From contig BLLV01000171.1 of the NCBI GenBank assembly GCA_011959205.1, forward strand, positions 1 through 55,877: 55,877 nucleotides of DNA, written 5' to 3'. How positions within the stretch are numbered: position 1 is the stretch's first letter; every line of letters begins with the position of its first letter. Both the position numbers and the translations under genes were made by a program. Shown here piece by piece: positions 15,946-24,862 of this stretch. This stretch comes from Bacteroidaceae bacterium. Its GTDB lineage: Bacteria > Bacteroidota > Bacteroidia > Bacteroidales > Bacteroidaceae. Below the pieces are notes generated by a model. That model ran no database searches. It was not told the DNA's origin and saw only the letters and a list, made by a program, of their open reading frames with translations.

Positions 15946-17967
15946 TTAAAATCTTAACACTCCCATTATGCGCCAGGAACGTCCGGGCATGGGATAATAT
16001 TTGATAACATCATATTGCTTGTCAGTGAGGTTGATAACTTCTGCCTGAAGGCGGAGGTGACAGTCTTTCATTGTAAATTCCCGCCATAAAGTGGCTGTGT
16101 GTTCTACATAACCGTCTATCTTATTCACCGGTATATTCTGTGCCATATAGTAGCGTTCGCTGACCCCTGTCAGGCTGTAACCCACATTAATCCAAGGAGT
16201 TTCGATGGTGGTCGAAGCATTTCCGCTATGCTGAGGCGTATAGGGCAGCTGGTCTTTATAATTCTTGGCATCGGGATTTGTCATATCTATGGCTTTTTGC
16301 CAGGAATAGTTGCCGCTTAATCCTACGTTTATGTTAGGGCAGACCGGTATGGAAGTAGCCATTGTTGCATCAAGGCCGGTGATATGTACCGTGCCGTAAT
16401 TCTGCATTTTCCATACATAAGTACTGGGAAAGGCGACTATTTTATCGGTTACTTCATTATAATATCCGTCAAGAGTGACAGAAAGGAAATCGGTGAACGA
16501 AAACGGCTTGCCGTTCCAAGTGACACCTATATTGTATTCGCGTGCCTTTTCCGGGCGTAAGGAGGTATTTCCTATGCGTAGATAATAAAGGTCATTGAAG
16601 GTAGGTACGCGGAACGTATTCTTATACATTGTGCGGACGTATAATTGTTCTTTCTTCCATGGCTGAATGGAAACGGACAGGGTGGGCGACAGGCGTTTCC
16701 GGTCGTCGGGAGTATTCCCTGCTTTTACTTCTTCCGTAATGAAAGTCCCCACCAATGTTCCCGATAGCTTGATACGTCCCCATTGGTAACGTGCATTGAG
16801 GGCTGTGAGTGAGGAGTACCTCACCGGGTTGGGGCTGTCGTTGATATTGGTGTGAAGGGTATTGATGAATCCATCCTGCGCGAGCGATAATTCCAGACCT
16901 TTGACGGGCTGATAAAGCACGGTGGCGGACAGATAATATTCGTCCTGACGGTTGATGTCGGTCTGCTTTCCGTTTTCATACTTCACGTCTGTATCTTCGT
17001 ATTTGTTCCAAGAATGGTTGAACTTGGCTTGCGCCTGCAAAGTCCATTTGGGGGAGAAGGTTTTCTTATAACGGGCTTGGGTGAAGAAATTCTCGTCCCA
17101 CAAACGTTCTTCTGCCTTCGGGTTGTATAGAATGACAGCACCGGGCAGTCCGCGTTCGGAATAAAAATAATAGGCTTTCACATCCAGTGTACTTTCGTCA
17201 TGGAAAGTATGAAACAGATTCGCCTCTCCCTGCCATGTATGAATATCCGAATTGTTTCTTTTCTCTTGAGTGATGTATTTTCCGTTTTCCAGTGTGAAGG
17301 GATAATTACCGTCGGCACGCATAAAGGAAGCATCGGCTGACAGACTGGTGTGTTCTCCCAGCTTCTGCCATCTGCGTATGGATGGGGCTATGTAGCCGAA
17401 GGCTCCTCCCCGGATTTGTATTTGTGACAGGGAGGATTTCCCATTTTCGAAGACGGGTTTCTCTGTTTCAATGCTGAGTACTCCTGCCGAAGCATACAGA
17501 CGGGCCGGTTGCAGCAGATTCTCATCTTGTCCGATTGCCAATGAAAGAGAGGATACATTGTCGAGGGAAAAACGCCCGATATCGATTTGTCCTGCCTGAC
17601 TGTTGCTGACGACTACTCCATCGTAGCTGACTGCTGTGTGTGCAGCTCCTAAATTGCGGACGGAAACGGTCTTCAGACCGCCTATGCCTCCGTAATCGCG
17701 GACGTTGGTTCCGGCAAAACGCCTTACGGCATCTGCCATATTCTGTAACCCCAAGTTCTTTATATCTTCCTTGTTGATAAGTTGTACAGGGCTGCCGGTT
17801 GTTACTTTGTTAGGTGTTCGTCTTGCAGTTACAATAACATTCTCTATGCTATGCACTTTTCCGGTAATGGAATCTCTTTTCTCCTGTGCCTGCATATCAA
17901 ACGGCAATAGGAGAAAGCTGCAAAGCAGACAAAGCCATAGCTTATAAGCCTGGTTATTTCCTTTCAT
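15946..17967 (-). CDS. btuB: TonB-dependent cobalamin receptor
   Basis: This 673-residue outer-membrane receptor has a signal peptide ending near MQAQ (residue 28). A TonB-box-like segment, SIENVIVTARRTPNKV, is at residues 40-55. The plug domain follows (LGLQNMADAVRRFAGTNVRD, GLKTVSVRNLGAAHTAVSYD), then a 22-strand barrel ending in MGVLRF, with the terminal Phe. The early TonB box and lack of a CarboxypepD-like N-terminal domain set it apart from SusC proteins. It lies directly behind the riboswitch as first gene of the operon and should import B12 together with BtuG. Confidence 0.92.
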   Translation of the reverse strand: MKGNNQAYKLWLCLLCSFLLLPFDMQAQEKRDSITGKVHSIENVIVTARRTPNKVTTGSPVQLINKEDIKNLGLQNMADAVRRFAGTNVRDYGGIGGLKTVSVRNLGAAHTAVSYDGVVVSNSQAGQIDIGRFSLDNVSSLSLAIGQDENLLQPARLYASAGVLSIETEKPVFENGKSSLSQIQIRGGAFGYIAPSIRRWQKLGEHTSLSADASFMRADGNYPFTLENGKYITQEKRNNSDIHTWQGEANLFHTFHDESTLDVKAYYFYSERGLPGAVILYNPKAEERLWDENFFTQARYKKTFSPKWTLQAQAKFNHSWNKYEDTDVKYENGKQTDINRQDEYYLSATVLYQPVKGLELSLAQDGFINTLHTNINDSPNPVRYSSLTALNARYQWGRIKLSGTLVGTFITEEVKAGNTPDDRKRLSPTLSVSIQPWKKEQLYVRTMYKNTFRVPTFNDLYYLRIGNTSLRPEKAREYNIGVTWNGKPFSFTDFLSVTLDGYYNEVTDKIVAFPSTYVWKMQNYGTVHITGLDATMATSIPVCPNINVGLSGNYSWQKAIDMTNPDAKNYKDQLPYTPQHSGNASTTIETPWINVGYSLTGVSERYYMAQNIPVNKIDGYVEHTATLWREFTMKDCHLRLQAEVINLTDKQYDVIKYYPMPGRSWRIMGVLRF

Positions 17968-18048
17968 TTAAAAAAACATATTAATGAATAAATACTGCAT
18001 TCTTACCGCTGCTCTTTCCTCGAAAGCGACGGTCGATGACTTTACGTT

Positions 18049-18241
18049 TTGCAGGTCTTCTGACTTACTCCTGTTTACTTGCCTTCCCACCTTATTATAT
18101 ATAGGCAGTGGCGTGAGTGATAAGTAAACCTATCCCCTTATAGGGTAGATGGAGCTTACAGCAGCGGGACTGTTCAGGACTTGCACCTGATTCCCTTTTC
18201 ATCCGGTGCCTCGCCTTTATGTGGAGGCATCGCGGAACAAA
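18049..18241 (-). promoter_or_regulatory. Cobalamin (adenosylcobalamin-class) riboswitch
   Basis: On the - strand the leader contains the conserved core in order: AAAAGGGAATCAGGTGCAAG (B12 box region), TCCTGAACAGTCCCGCTGCT then GTAAGC, GCCACTG, GGGAAGGC, and the closing AGTCAGAAGACCTGC near 18051-18065. These match the class I cobalamin riboswitch consensus. It is 80 bp from the btuB start and 7 bp below a -7 element, so it covers nearly the whole leader. Binding of coenzyme B12 would shut off the uptake operon. Confidence 0.95.
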
Positions 18242-18247
18242 ACTGCC

Positions 18248-18280
18248 CAAAGGTAGAGGAAATCTGTGAGACAGCAAAAA
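18248..18280 (-). promoter_or_regulatory. Promoter of the btu operon
   Basis: On the - strand TACCTTTG (18255-18248) matches the Bacteroides -7 consensus TAnnTTTG. A TTTTTG (-33 type) lies 19 bases upstream (18280-18275). The predicted transcript start is directly at the riboswitch. Confidence 0.65.
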
Positions 18281-18328
18281 TAAAACCATAAAAAAAACAA
18301 AAAGCGGGCACTCTCTCTTTTATTTCAG

Positions 18329-18336
18329 TATTTTTG
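18329..18336 (+). promoter_or_regulatory. -7 promoter element for the GH35 gene
   Basis: TATTTTTG fits TAnnTTTG and lies 29 bp before the start codon at 18366. No clear -33 box was checked beyond the T-rich stretch upstream. Confidence 0.45.
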
Positions 18337-18365
18337 TTGATTAAACCAATTTACTAATTCTAACC

Positions 18366-20252
18366 ATGAAAAAAAAGATTATTTATCTGTTGCTGTTGAT
18401 GTTGCTCATGCCTCTATGTTTGATGGCCCAGTCAAAATCGACTTTCGAGATTAAAGACGGACATTTTTACCGGAACGGTAAAGTGACCCCAGTTCTTTCA
18501 GGAGAAATGCATTATGCCCGAATCCCTCATCAGTATTGGCGTCATCGCCTGCAAATGATGAAAGGCATGGGGCTGAATACGGTAGCCACTTATGTGTTTT
18601 GGAATCTTCACGAGCCGGAACCGGGAAAATGGGATTTCACGGGTGACAAAAACCTGGCTGAATATATCAGGATAGCCGGAGAGGAAGGAATGATGGTGAT
18701 TCTTCGTCCCGGACCCTATGTTTGTGCCGAATGGGAGTTTGGCGGTTACCCTTGGTGGCTGCAAAATGTGAAAGGCATGGAGATCAGAAGAGATAATGCC
18801 GAGTTCCTGAAATATACCAAAATGTATATTGACCGTCTGTATAAAGAGGTGGGAGACCTGCAATGCACCAAGGGCGGTCCCGTCATCATGGTGCAGTGTG
18901 AAAACGAATTCGGATCGTATGTGGCGCAGCGCAAGGACATTCCTTTGGAAGAACACCGTGCCTACAATGCCAAGATCAAACAGCAGTTGGCGGATGCCGG
19001 TTTCAATGTGCCTCTGTTCACTTCCGACGGCAGCTGGCTGTTTGAAGGAGGAACCACCCGGGGAGCTTTGCCAACGGCAAATGGAGAAAGTGATATTGAA
19101 AACCTGAAAAAAGTGGTCAATCAGTATCATGACGGGAAAGGTCCGTATATGGTAGCTGAATTCTATCCCGGCTGGTTGTCTCATTGGGCGGAACCGTTTC
19201 CGCAGGTGAGTGCTTCGGAAATTGCCCGTCAGACGGAAGCTTATCTAAAAAATGATGTCTCTTTCAATTTTTATATGGTGCATGGCGGAACGAATTTTGG
19301 TTTTACAGCTGGAGCGAATTATGACAAGAAACGCGATATACAGCCCGACCTGACAAGTTATGACTATGACGCGCCTATCAGTGAGGCGGGATGGGTGACT
19401 CCGAAATACGATTCCATCCGCACGGTGATCAAGAAATATGTGAAATATACTGTTCCCGAAGCACCGGCCCCGATGCCTGTCATCGAGATACCTTCCATCA
19501 AGTTGGATAAAGTGGCTGATGTGCTGGGATATCTGGAAACGATGAAACCGGTATCGAATGCCACACCGCTCACTTTCGAACAGTTGAATCAAGGAAATGG
19601 CTATGTGTTGTATACCCGTCGGTTTAACCAGCCTATCAGTGGAACGCTTGAAATTCCTGGATTGCGTGATTATGCTGTGGTGTACATCGATGGCGAGAAG
19701 GTGGGTGTGCTGAACCGTAATACTCGGACATATTCTATGGAGATAGAGGTGCCGTTTAATGCCACTTTGCAAATTCTTGTTGAGAACATGGGCCGGATTA
19801 ACTATGGCAGCGAAATTGTTCATAATACCAAAGGAATCATTAGTCCGGTCACCATTGCCGGCAAGGAAATAACTGGAGGATGGAATATGTACTCATTGCC
19901 GATGAAAGAGGTTCCTGACTTTGCCAGACTGGGAAGCAATGTGTATACAAACGGAACAGTCCAAACTAGTAAACTGAAAGATTGTCCGGTACTGTACGAG
20001 GGAACATTTACGTTGACTGAAACAGGCGATACTTTTATCGATATGGAAAATTTCGGAAAAGGCATTGTTTTTGTGAATGGGATGAATCTTGGACGTTATT
20101 GGCAAGTAGGCCCTCAGCAGACTCTTTATGTTCCCGGTGTATGGCTGAAGAAAGGAGAGAATAAGATTGTTATTTTCGAACAGTTAAATAACGTACTTAA
20201 GACGGAAGTTAAAATGGTGAAGACTCCGGTACTGATGAAATTGAATAATTGA
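18366..20252 (+). CDS. GH35 beta-galactosidase, secreted
   Basis: This 628-residue enzyme has a signal peptide (MKKKIIYLLLLMLLMPLCLM, then AQ). The GH35 catalytic domain starts at FEIKDGHFYRNGKV and contains TYVFWNLHEPEPGKWDF and LRPGPYVCAEWEFGGYPWW. The acid/base is Glu181 in CENEFGS and the nucleophile Glu265 in MVAEFYPGWLSHWAEP. C-terminal jelly-roll domains follow (NGMNLGRYWQVGPQQTLYVP). It should remove terminal beta-galactose in the periplasm. It stands alone, divergent from the btu operon, with no SusCD pair beside it. Confidence 0.94.
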   Translation: MKKKIIYLLLLMLLMPLCLMAQSKSTFEIKDGHFYRNGKVTPVLSGEMHYARIPHQYWRHRLQMMKGMGLNTVATYVFWNLHEPEPGKWDFTGDKNLAEYIRIAGEEGMMVILRPGPYVCAEWEFGGYPWWLQNVKGMEIRRDNAEFLKYTKMYIDRLYKEVGDLQCTKGGPVIMVQCENEFGSYVAQRKDIPLEEHRAYNAKIKQQLADAGFNVPLFTSDGSWLFEGGTTRGALPTANGESDIENLKKVVNQYHDGKGPYMVAEFYPGWLSHWAEPFPQVSASEIARQTEAYLKNDVSFNFYMVHGGTNFGFTAGANYDKKRDIQPDLTSYDYDAPISEAGWVTPKYDSIRTVIKKYVKYTVPEAPAPMPVIEIPSIKLDKVADVLGYLETMKPVSNATPLTFEQLNQGNGYVLYTRRFNQPISGTLEIPGLRDYAVVYIDGEKVGVLNRNTRTYSMEIEVPFNATLQILVENMGRINYGSEIVHNTKGIISPVTIAGKEITGGWNMYSLPMKEVPDFARLGSNVYTNGTVQTSKLKDCPVLYEGTFTLTETGDTFIDMENFGKGIVFVNGMNLGRYWQVGPQQTLYVPGVWLKKGENKIVIFEQLNNVLKTEVKMVKTPVLMKLNN

Positions 20253-20314
20253 GTAGGAGTGACAATTTTTAGTTGGTTTTTTAGAATATATTTTCTAATT
20301 TTATTGAAAGTTCG

Positions 20315-20322
20315 TATCTTTG
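20315..20322 (+). promoter_or_regulatory. -7 promoter element for the DUF5684 gene
   Basis: TATCTTTG is a match to TAnnTTTG 97 bp before the start codon at 20419, giving a leader of about 90 bases. No convincing -33 box was seen. Confidence 0.45.
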
Positions 20323-20418
20323 TTGGTCGAAACGAGATGAAACAGGCAAGTAATGAATGATTTTTTATGTAAAACATGAAAATATAAACTGATCTATTAA
20401 TTAAAAAATTAAATTACT

Positions 20419-20739
20419 ATGGGACAAATTGTTCAATTGATTTTAGGTATTATTACCTTGGTAAGTATGTGGAAGATTTTTGAGATGTTTGGTCAGAAAG
20501 GTTGGGCTGCTATTATTCCGTTTTACAATTTGATCGTGCTTTTGCGCATTGTCAATTGGGAAGCTTATAAGTTCTGGCTGTTCTTTATTCCTATTTATAA
20601 TATTTATTTGGCTTATTTGCTGTATAAGGATCTGGCAACTAAGTTTGGTCAAGGAACTCCGGGATTTGCAATTGGTATCTTGTTGTTACCGTTTGTATTC
20701 CTTCCTATTCTTGCATTCAAATCTAAACCGGTTGCATAA
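20419..20739 (+). CDS. Small DUF5684-like membrane protein
   Basis: This 106-residue protein has three or four hydrophobic segments: VQLILGIITLVSMWKIFEMF, then GWAAIIPFYNLIVLLRIV, FWLFFIPIYNIYLAYLLYKD and a last segment before FKSKPVA. The repeated FxPxYN-type turns (IIPFYNL, FIPIYNI) are typical of DUF5684 proteins, sometimes found next to signal peptidases. Function is unknown. It is a single gene with its own promoter-like element and a long hairpin downstream. Confidence 0.8.
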   Translation: MGQIVQLILGIITLVSMWKIFEMFGQKGWAAIIPFYNLIVLLRIVNWEAYKFWLFFIPIYNIYLAYLLYKDLATKFGQGTPGFAIGILLLPFVFLPILAFKSKPVA

Positions 20740-20772
20740 GTTTTAGAGAATATTATAAAAGGACTAGATAAG

Positions 20773-20820
20773 GATTGCCATTCCGGGATCAGTGAAGATA
20801 CTGATTGGGGAATGGCAATC
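20773..20820. terminator. Long hairpin after the DUF5684 gene
   Basis: GATTGCCATTCC (20773-20784) pairs with GGAATGGCAATC (20809-20820), and an inner ATCAGT/ACTGAT stem extends the hairpin. No strong T-tract follows, so termination is likely but not certain. Confidence 0.6.
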
Positions 20821-20847
20821 GTTTATATATTCCGTCTTTAAAAAGAA

Positions 20848-20882
20848 GCCTGCTATTGATATGAGGTTTATCAATGATAGGC
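20848..20882 (-). terminator. Terminator of the aromatic amino acid operon
   Basis: On the - strand GCCTATCATTGAT and ATCAATAGCAGGC form an imperfect stem, with a 3-base mismatch, followed by TTCTTTTT. It lies 16 bp after the tyrA stop. Confidence 0.6.
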
Positions 20883-20898
20883 AACTTGACATAATTCC

Positions 20899-21672
20899 TT
20901 ATTTAATCTTTTCCCGAATTTTGCTAAGATAGGCACGCATTCCCTCAGCGTCTTTCTTGCTAATGATATCCAACAGCTCATTTAATTCTGTACGGATACC
21001 TTCTACCTGTGCCGGGGTGCGGGGATTGAATAAAATTTCCTGCAGCAGGTAGTCGTCTTCGTTCAATACTCCTTTGGCTATCTTCATGTGACGTTTGAAA
21101 GTAGTACCCGGTGCGTCCTGATGCTTCATCACTGCCGCAAAAACGAAAGTGGAAACAAAAGGGATGGACAGCGAATAGGCCACTGTCTCATCGTGCTCTT
21201 CAAAGGTATATTCAAAGATGTTCAGACCAAGGTTTTGGTATAAGTCTTTGAAAAAGATCTTTCCCAGATGGTCGCCTTCGCTGATGATGATGGCATTTTC
21301 GGTGCTCAGTTTGTCAAGGTTGGCAAATGTGGGACCGAACATGGGGTGAGTAGACACATAACGGAATCCGCATTGGTCATAAAACTCTTTCAGTCCGGTC
21401 TTTACCGAGGCAATATCGCTGATGATGCAATCCTTGGGGAGAGCGGGCAATACTTGGTGAAAAGCATCCAGCGTATATTTCACGGTTGCCGCATTGATAA
21501 CCAGTTCGGGTTTGAATTCTTCAATCTCTTCGAGTGTGGTATATCGGTAGGTGTTGTAAACAAAACGAAGGCGTTTCGGGTCTACATCAAATACAGCGGT
21601 TTCGTGCTGGAAGCTCAATACATCGGTAAAGAAGGAGCCCATTTTACCGGCTCCTAATATTAAAATTCTCAT
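20899..21672 (-). CDS. tyrA: Prephenate dehydrogenase
   Basis: This 257-residue enzyme opens with the NAD(P)-binding loop MRILILGAGKMGSFFTDVL, followed by DIASVKTGLKEF and the active-site region STHPMFGPTFANLDKL, which carries the family His-Pro-Met-Phe-Gly-Pro motif. C-terminal helices follow (LFNPRTPAQVEGIRTEL). It oxidatively decarboxylates prephenate to 4-hydroxyphenylpyruvate on the way to tyrosine. No ACT domain is attached and it is not fused to chorismate mutase, which here resides on the preceding DAHP synthase gene. It is the last gene of the operon, 22 bp after aroF. Confidence 0.93.
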   Translation of the reverse strand: MRILILGAGKMGSFFTDVLSFQHETAVFDVDPKRLRFVYNTYRYTTLEEIEEFKPELVINAATVKYTLDAFHQVLPALPKDCIISDIASVKTGLKEFYDQCGFRYVSTHPMFGPTFANLDKLSTENAIIISEGDHLGKIFFKDLYQNLGLNIFEYTFEEHDETVAYSLSIPFVSTFVFAAVMKHQDAPGTTFKRHMKIAKGVLNEDDYLLQEILFNPRTPAQVEGIRTELNELLDIISKKDAEGMRAYLSKIREKIK

Positions 21673-21694
21673 TGTTCTCTGCTAATCGCTATGG

Positions 21695-22762
21695 TTATTT
21701 ATTGATTATTTCCATTTGCTGACGGACACTCTCTTCGTGGATGGCTTCGAATACTTTCTTGATGAATTCGGCATTCATGCCACACAGAGATCCTTGTGCT
21801 CCGCGTTTATCAAGAATCTCATTGTAGCGGCCTGTCTGAAGAATGGTCATATCATGTTCTTTCTTGAAGGTACCTATTTCGCGGCAAATGCGCATACGCT
21901 TGGCCAGAACTTCCATGATTTGGTTGTCGCAATCGTCAATCTGATTACGTAGTTCTCCCAAGTTTTCAGTAGTTTGGGTTTCCTTGCGGATGACCAATAG
22001 GTTCAAGATGTAATCCAATACATCCGGAGTAACTTGTTGTGCAGCATCGCTCCATGCACAATCGGGATTGCAGTGGGATTCGACAATCAGTCCATCGAAT
22101 CCCAAGTCCATGGCTTGTTGGCATAGTGGAGCCACCAGTTCGCGCTTTCCGCCAATGTGGCTGGGATCGCAGAAGATAGGCAGTTCGGGAATGCGGCGAC
22201 GCAGTTCGATAGGAATATGCCATTGCGGAAGATTACGGTAAAGTTTTTTGTCGTAAGAAGAGAATCCTCGATGGATGGCTCCCAACTGTTTCAGACCGGC
22301 ATTGTTGATGCGTTCCAGTGCACCAATCCATAATTCGAGGTCGGGGTTTACAGGATTCTTTATCAGCACAGGAACATCCACTCCTTTCAATGCATCGGCT
22401 ATTTCCTGTACGGCAAACGGATTGGCAGTGGTGCGCGCACCAATCCAAAGTACATCGATTCCTGCTTTCAAGCATTCGTAAACGTGTTTGGCGGTAGCTA
22501 CTTCGGTAGCCACATACATGCCGGTTTCTTGTTTCACGCGTTTCAGCCATGCCAGACCTTCTACGCCGATGCCTTCGAATCCTCCCGGTTTAGTACGTGG
22601 TTTCCAGATTCCGGCACGGAAAATCTTGATACCTTTATTAGCCAGCATGAGGGCTGTGTCCATTACTTGTTGTTCTGTTTCGGCACTACATGGGCCGGCG
22701 ATGATCATCGGGCGTTTTTTTTCAATATCCGCCAGTTCGATGGGTTTTAAATCCAGTTCCAT
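21695..22762 (-). CDS. DAHP synthase fused to chorismate mutase
   Basis: This 355-residue bifunctional enzyme has an N-terminal (about 1-255) type I DAHP synthase of the KdsA-like class, with KRPMIIAGPCSAETEQQVMD, GIWKPRTKPGGFEGIG, IGARTTANPFAVQEIADAL, and the metal-binding CDPSHIGGKRE and ESHCNPDCAWSDAAQQV. Residues 268-355 form an AroQ-type chorismate mutase (LRNQIDDCDNQIMEVLAKRM, then EIGTFKKEHD). It starts the shikimate pathway and converts chorismate to prephenate, which PheA and TyrA then use. In such fusions the mutase part is usually also the site of feedback control by prephenate. It lies 16 bp after the aminotransferase. Confidence 0.94.
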   Translation of the reverse strand: MELDLKPIELADIEKKRPMIIAGPCSAETEQQVMDTALMLANKGIKIFRAGIWKPRTKPGGFEGIGVEGLAWLKRVKQETGMYVATEVATAKHVYECLKAGIDVLWIGARTTANPFAVQEIADALKGVDVPVLIKNPVNPDLELWIGALERINNAGLKQLGAIHRGFSSYDKKLYRNLPQWHIPIELRRRIPELPIFCDPSHIGGKRELVAPLCQQAMDLGFDGLIVESHCNPDCAWSDAAQQVTPDVLDYILNLLVIRKETQTTENLGELRNQIDDCDNQIMEVLAKRMRICREIGTFKKEHDMTILQTGRYNEILDKRGAQGSLCGMNAEFIKKVFEAIHEESVRQQMEIINK

Positions 22763-22778
22763 AAATATTTTTGTTTTA

Positions 22779-23963
22779 TTACATTATCTTTTTAATTCTT
22801 TCCAGTGCTTCTGCCAGCTTATCTTTTTTGGCGCAGAGGGAGATACGGATATAGCGTTTTCCGTTACTTCCGAAGATAAATCCCGGAGTGATGAATACAC
22901 GTGCTTCGTGCAATACTTTCTCTGTTAGCTCTTCCACATCATTGTAAGATTCGGGAATGCGCCCCCAAAGGAACATGCCTACTTGATTGGAATCGAAAGT
23001 ACAACCAAGCACCTTCATAATCTCTTCTGCCAGTTGGCGGCGGTGGTTATAGACATTGATGTTCGCTTCTTCGTGCCATTCCACGCTGTTGTTGTAAGCT
23101 TGTGCGGCGGCCAGTTGCATGGGGCGGAAAGTACCAGAGTCGATATTACTCTTTATCTTTAATATCCATTGCACAAACTGCGCGTTGGTAGCAAGCATTC
23201 CCACACGCCAGCCAGGCATGTTGTGGCTCTTACTCATGGAATTGAATTCAATGCAACACTCTTTGGCGCCGGGAACATTGAGTATGCTCAATGGCTGCTT
23301 GTTCAGGATGAAGCTGTACGGGTTGTCGTTTACAATCACAATGTTATGGCGGCGTGCAAAGTCTACCAGCTTTTCATACAGCTCCATCGTGGCGTTCGCT
23401 CCGGTCGGCATATTGGGGTAGTTGGTCCACATAATCTTGACGCGGCTCAAGTCCATCTTTTCCAGTTCCTCGAAGTCGGGTTGCCAATGGTTGTCTTCGC
23501 GCAGGTTGTAGTTCACAATCTCGCTGCCTAATATTTTATTTAAAGAGGTGTAGGTAGGATATCCCGGATTGGGAACCAATACCTGGTCACCCGGATTGAC
23601 AAATGCCAGTGTCACATGCAGGATGCCTTCCTTGGAACCGATCAGAGGCTGGATTTCTGTCACCGGATCAAGATCGACATGATACCAGCGTTTGTACCAG
23701 CCGGCCATGGCTTTGCGTAGTTCGGGGATGCCGACGGTGGGCTGGTATCCGTGAACATCGGGGCGTTTCGCCTGCTCGCACAACACGTTGACGGTTTCTT
23801 CCGAAGGAGGCATGTCAGGGCTTCCTATCCCCAGGCTGATCACATTCTTACCTTCGGCATTCATTTGTGCCACTTCTTTCAGTTTACGGCTGAAATAGTA
23901 TTCGCTAACATTCGCCAGACGGTCTGCCGGCTGAATATTATATGGTTGATGTTCCTTCTGCAT
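22779..23963 (-). CDS. Class I aminotransferase, probably aromatic
   Basis: This 394-residue PLP enzyme has NVISLGIGSPDMPPSE near residue 38, YQPTVGIPELRKAMAGWY, VNPGDQVLVPNPGYPTY, MWTNYPNMPTGA, and the PLP lysine in NSMSKSHNMPGWRVGM. It resembles the LL-diaminopimelate aminotransferase/aspartate aminotransferase group. Position between pheA and the DAHP synthase/mutase gene suggests it makes phenylalanine and tyrosine from their keto acids. The start codon lies 26 bp inside pheA, so the two genes are probably translationally coupled. Sequence alone does not exclude another amino-acid substrate. Confidence 0.87.
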   Translation of the reverse strand: MQKEHQPYNIQPADRLANVSEYYFSRKLKEVAQMNAEGKNVISLGIGSPDMPPSEETVNVLCEQAKRPDVHGYQPTVGIPELRKAMAGWYKRWYHVDLDPVTEIQPLIGSKEGILHVTLAFVNPGDQVLVPNPGYPTYTSLNKILGSEIVNYNLREDNHWQPDFEELEKMDLSRVKIMWTNYPNMPTGANATMELYEKLVDFARRHNIVIVNDNPYSFILNKQPLSILNVPGAKECCIEFNSMSKSHNMPGWRVGMLATNAQFVQWILKIKSNIDSGTFRPMQLAAAQAYNNSVEWHEEANINVYNHRRQLAEEIMKVLGCTFDSNQVGMFLWGRIPESYNDVEELTEKVLHEARVFITPGFIFGSNGKRYIRISLCAKKDKLAEALERIKKIM

Positions 23964-24777
23964 ATTCTCCTAATATTTTAAGTTCTTTTGTCAATGGGGT
24001 TACGGCGTCAATAGACTGTTTGTATCTCAGATAATCATTGAAAATTACATCTACGTAGAACAGGTATTCCCATTCGCGTCCGATGATGGGCAATGATTGG
24101 ATTTTGGTGAGATTGATTTTATAGAAAGAAAAGATGGAGAGCACTTGCGACAGGCTTCCTTCGTTGTGGGGGAGGGAGAAGACGATGTTGGCTTTGTTCA
24201 CACTGGAACGGTTGCGGAGTTCGTCGGCTTTCCACGGGTCGGCCACTACCAGGAAACGGGTGAAGTTGTGTTTGTTGGTTTCGATACCCTCTTCCAATAC
24301 CTTCATTCCGTACAAATCGGCGGCGTATCTGGAGCAGATGGCGGCATGCCCTTTCAGGTTATCCCGTTTGATGGCTTCCGCGCTCCCGGCTGTATCTTCC
24401 GTTTCTACGATTTTCAGTTTGGGATGTTGCATCAGGAATTCCCGGCATTGTGCCAAGGCGACGGGGTGGGAGTTTACTTCGGTCAATGTATCCCAGTCAT
24501 CATCGGGCAGACACATGAAACTGTGCTTGATGCGTAGTTTGTGTTCTCCGATAATAGTCATTCCGCTTTCGCGCAGTAACTCGTAGTTATGCAGCAGGCT
24601 GCCTGCAATGGTGTTTTCGATAGCAAGCATACCAATAACATTGCTATCCTGTTTCATATTCGAGAAGATTTCCTCGAATGTGGAACAGCAGATTAGTTCG
24701 ATTTCTTCACTTGGGAAGAACTTGTGGGCGGCAATGTCGTGATATGAGCCCGGTACACCTTGTATTGCTATTTTCAT
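23938..24777 (-). CDS. pheA: Prephenate dehydratase with ACT domain
   Basis: This 279-residue enzyme begins MKIAIQGVPGSYHDIAAHKF, followed by IGMLAIENTIAGSLLHNYEL and the catalytic Thr-Arg-Phe segment NKHNFTRFLVVAD near residue 170. The C-terminal ACT domain runs from about residue 193 (VFSLPHNEGSLSQVLSIFSF, then NLTKIQSLPIIGREWEYLF). Where many PheA proteins carry ESRP for phenylalanine binding, this one reads IQSLPI. It turns prephenate into phenylpyruvate. It is the first structural gene behind the Phe/Tyr leader attenuator, whose terminator ends 23 bp before its start. Confidence 0.94.
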   Translation of the reverse strand: MKIAIQGVPGSYHDIAAHKFFPSEEIELICCSTFEEIFSNMKQDSNVIGMLAIENTIAGSLLHNYELLRESGMTIIGEHKLRIKHSFMCLPDDDWDTLTEVNSHPVALAQCREFLMQHPKLKIVETEDTAGSAEAIKRDNLKGHAAICSRYAADLYGMKVLEEGIETNKHNFTRFLVVADPWKADELRNRSSVNKANIVFSLPHNEGSLSQVLSIFSFYKINLTKIQSLPIIGREWEYLFYVDVIFNDYLRYKQSIDAVTPLTKELKILGEYAEGTSTI

Positions 24778-24800
24778 TTGCTGTTTTATTTATTATAAAA

Positions 24801-24830
24801 AAATCCCGCTTCTTGCCGGAAGCGGGATTT
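24801..24830 (-). terminator. Attenuator terminator before pheA
   Basis: AAATCCCGCTTC and GAAGCGGGATTT form a perfect 12-bp stem with a 6-base loop, followed on the - strand by a run of T. It lies between the leader peptide and pheA, so it must be read through for operon expression. The 5' arm in RNA can alternatively pair with GAAGCGGGA inside the leader ORF (24890-24882). Confidence 0.92.
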
Positions 24831-24862
24831 CGTTGTTATTATCGCATTGATTTATTCGTTGT

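Noticed and set aside
18498..19184. 228-codon - strand ORF opposite the GH35 gene
   Set aside because: The sense frame carries both GH35 catalytic glutamates; the antisense product has no recognisable fold.
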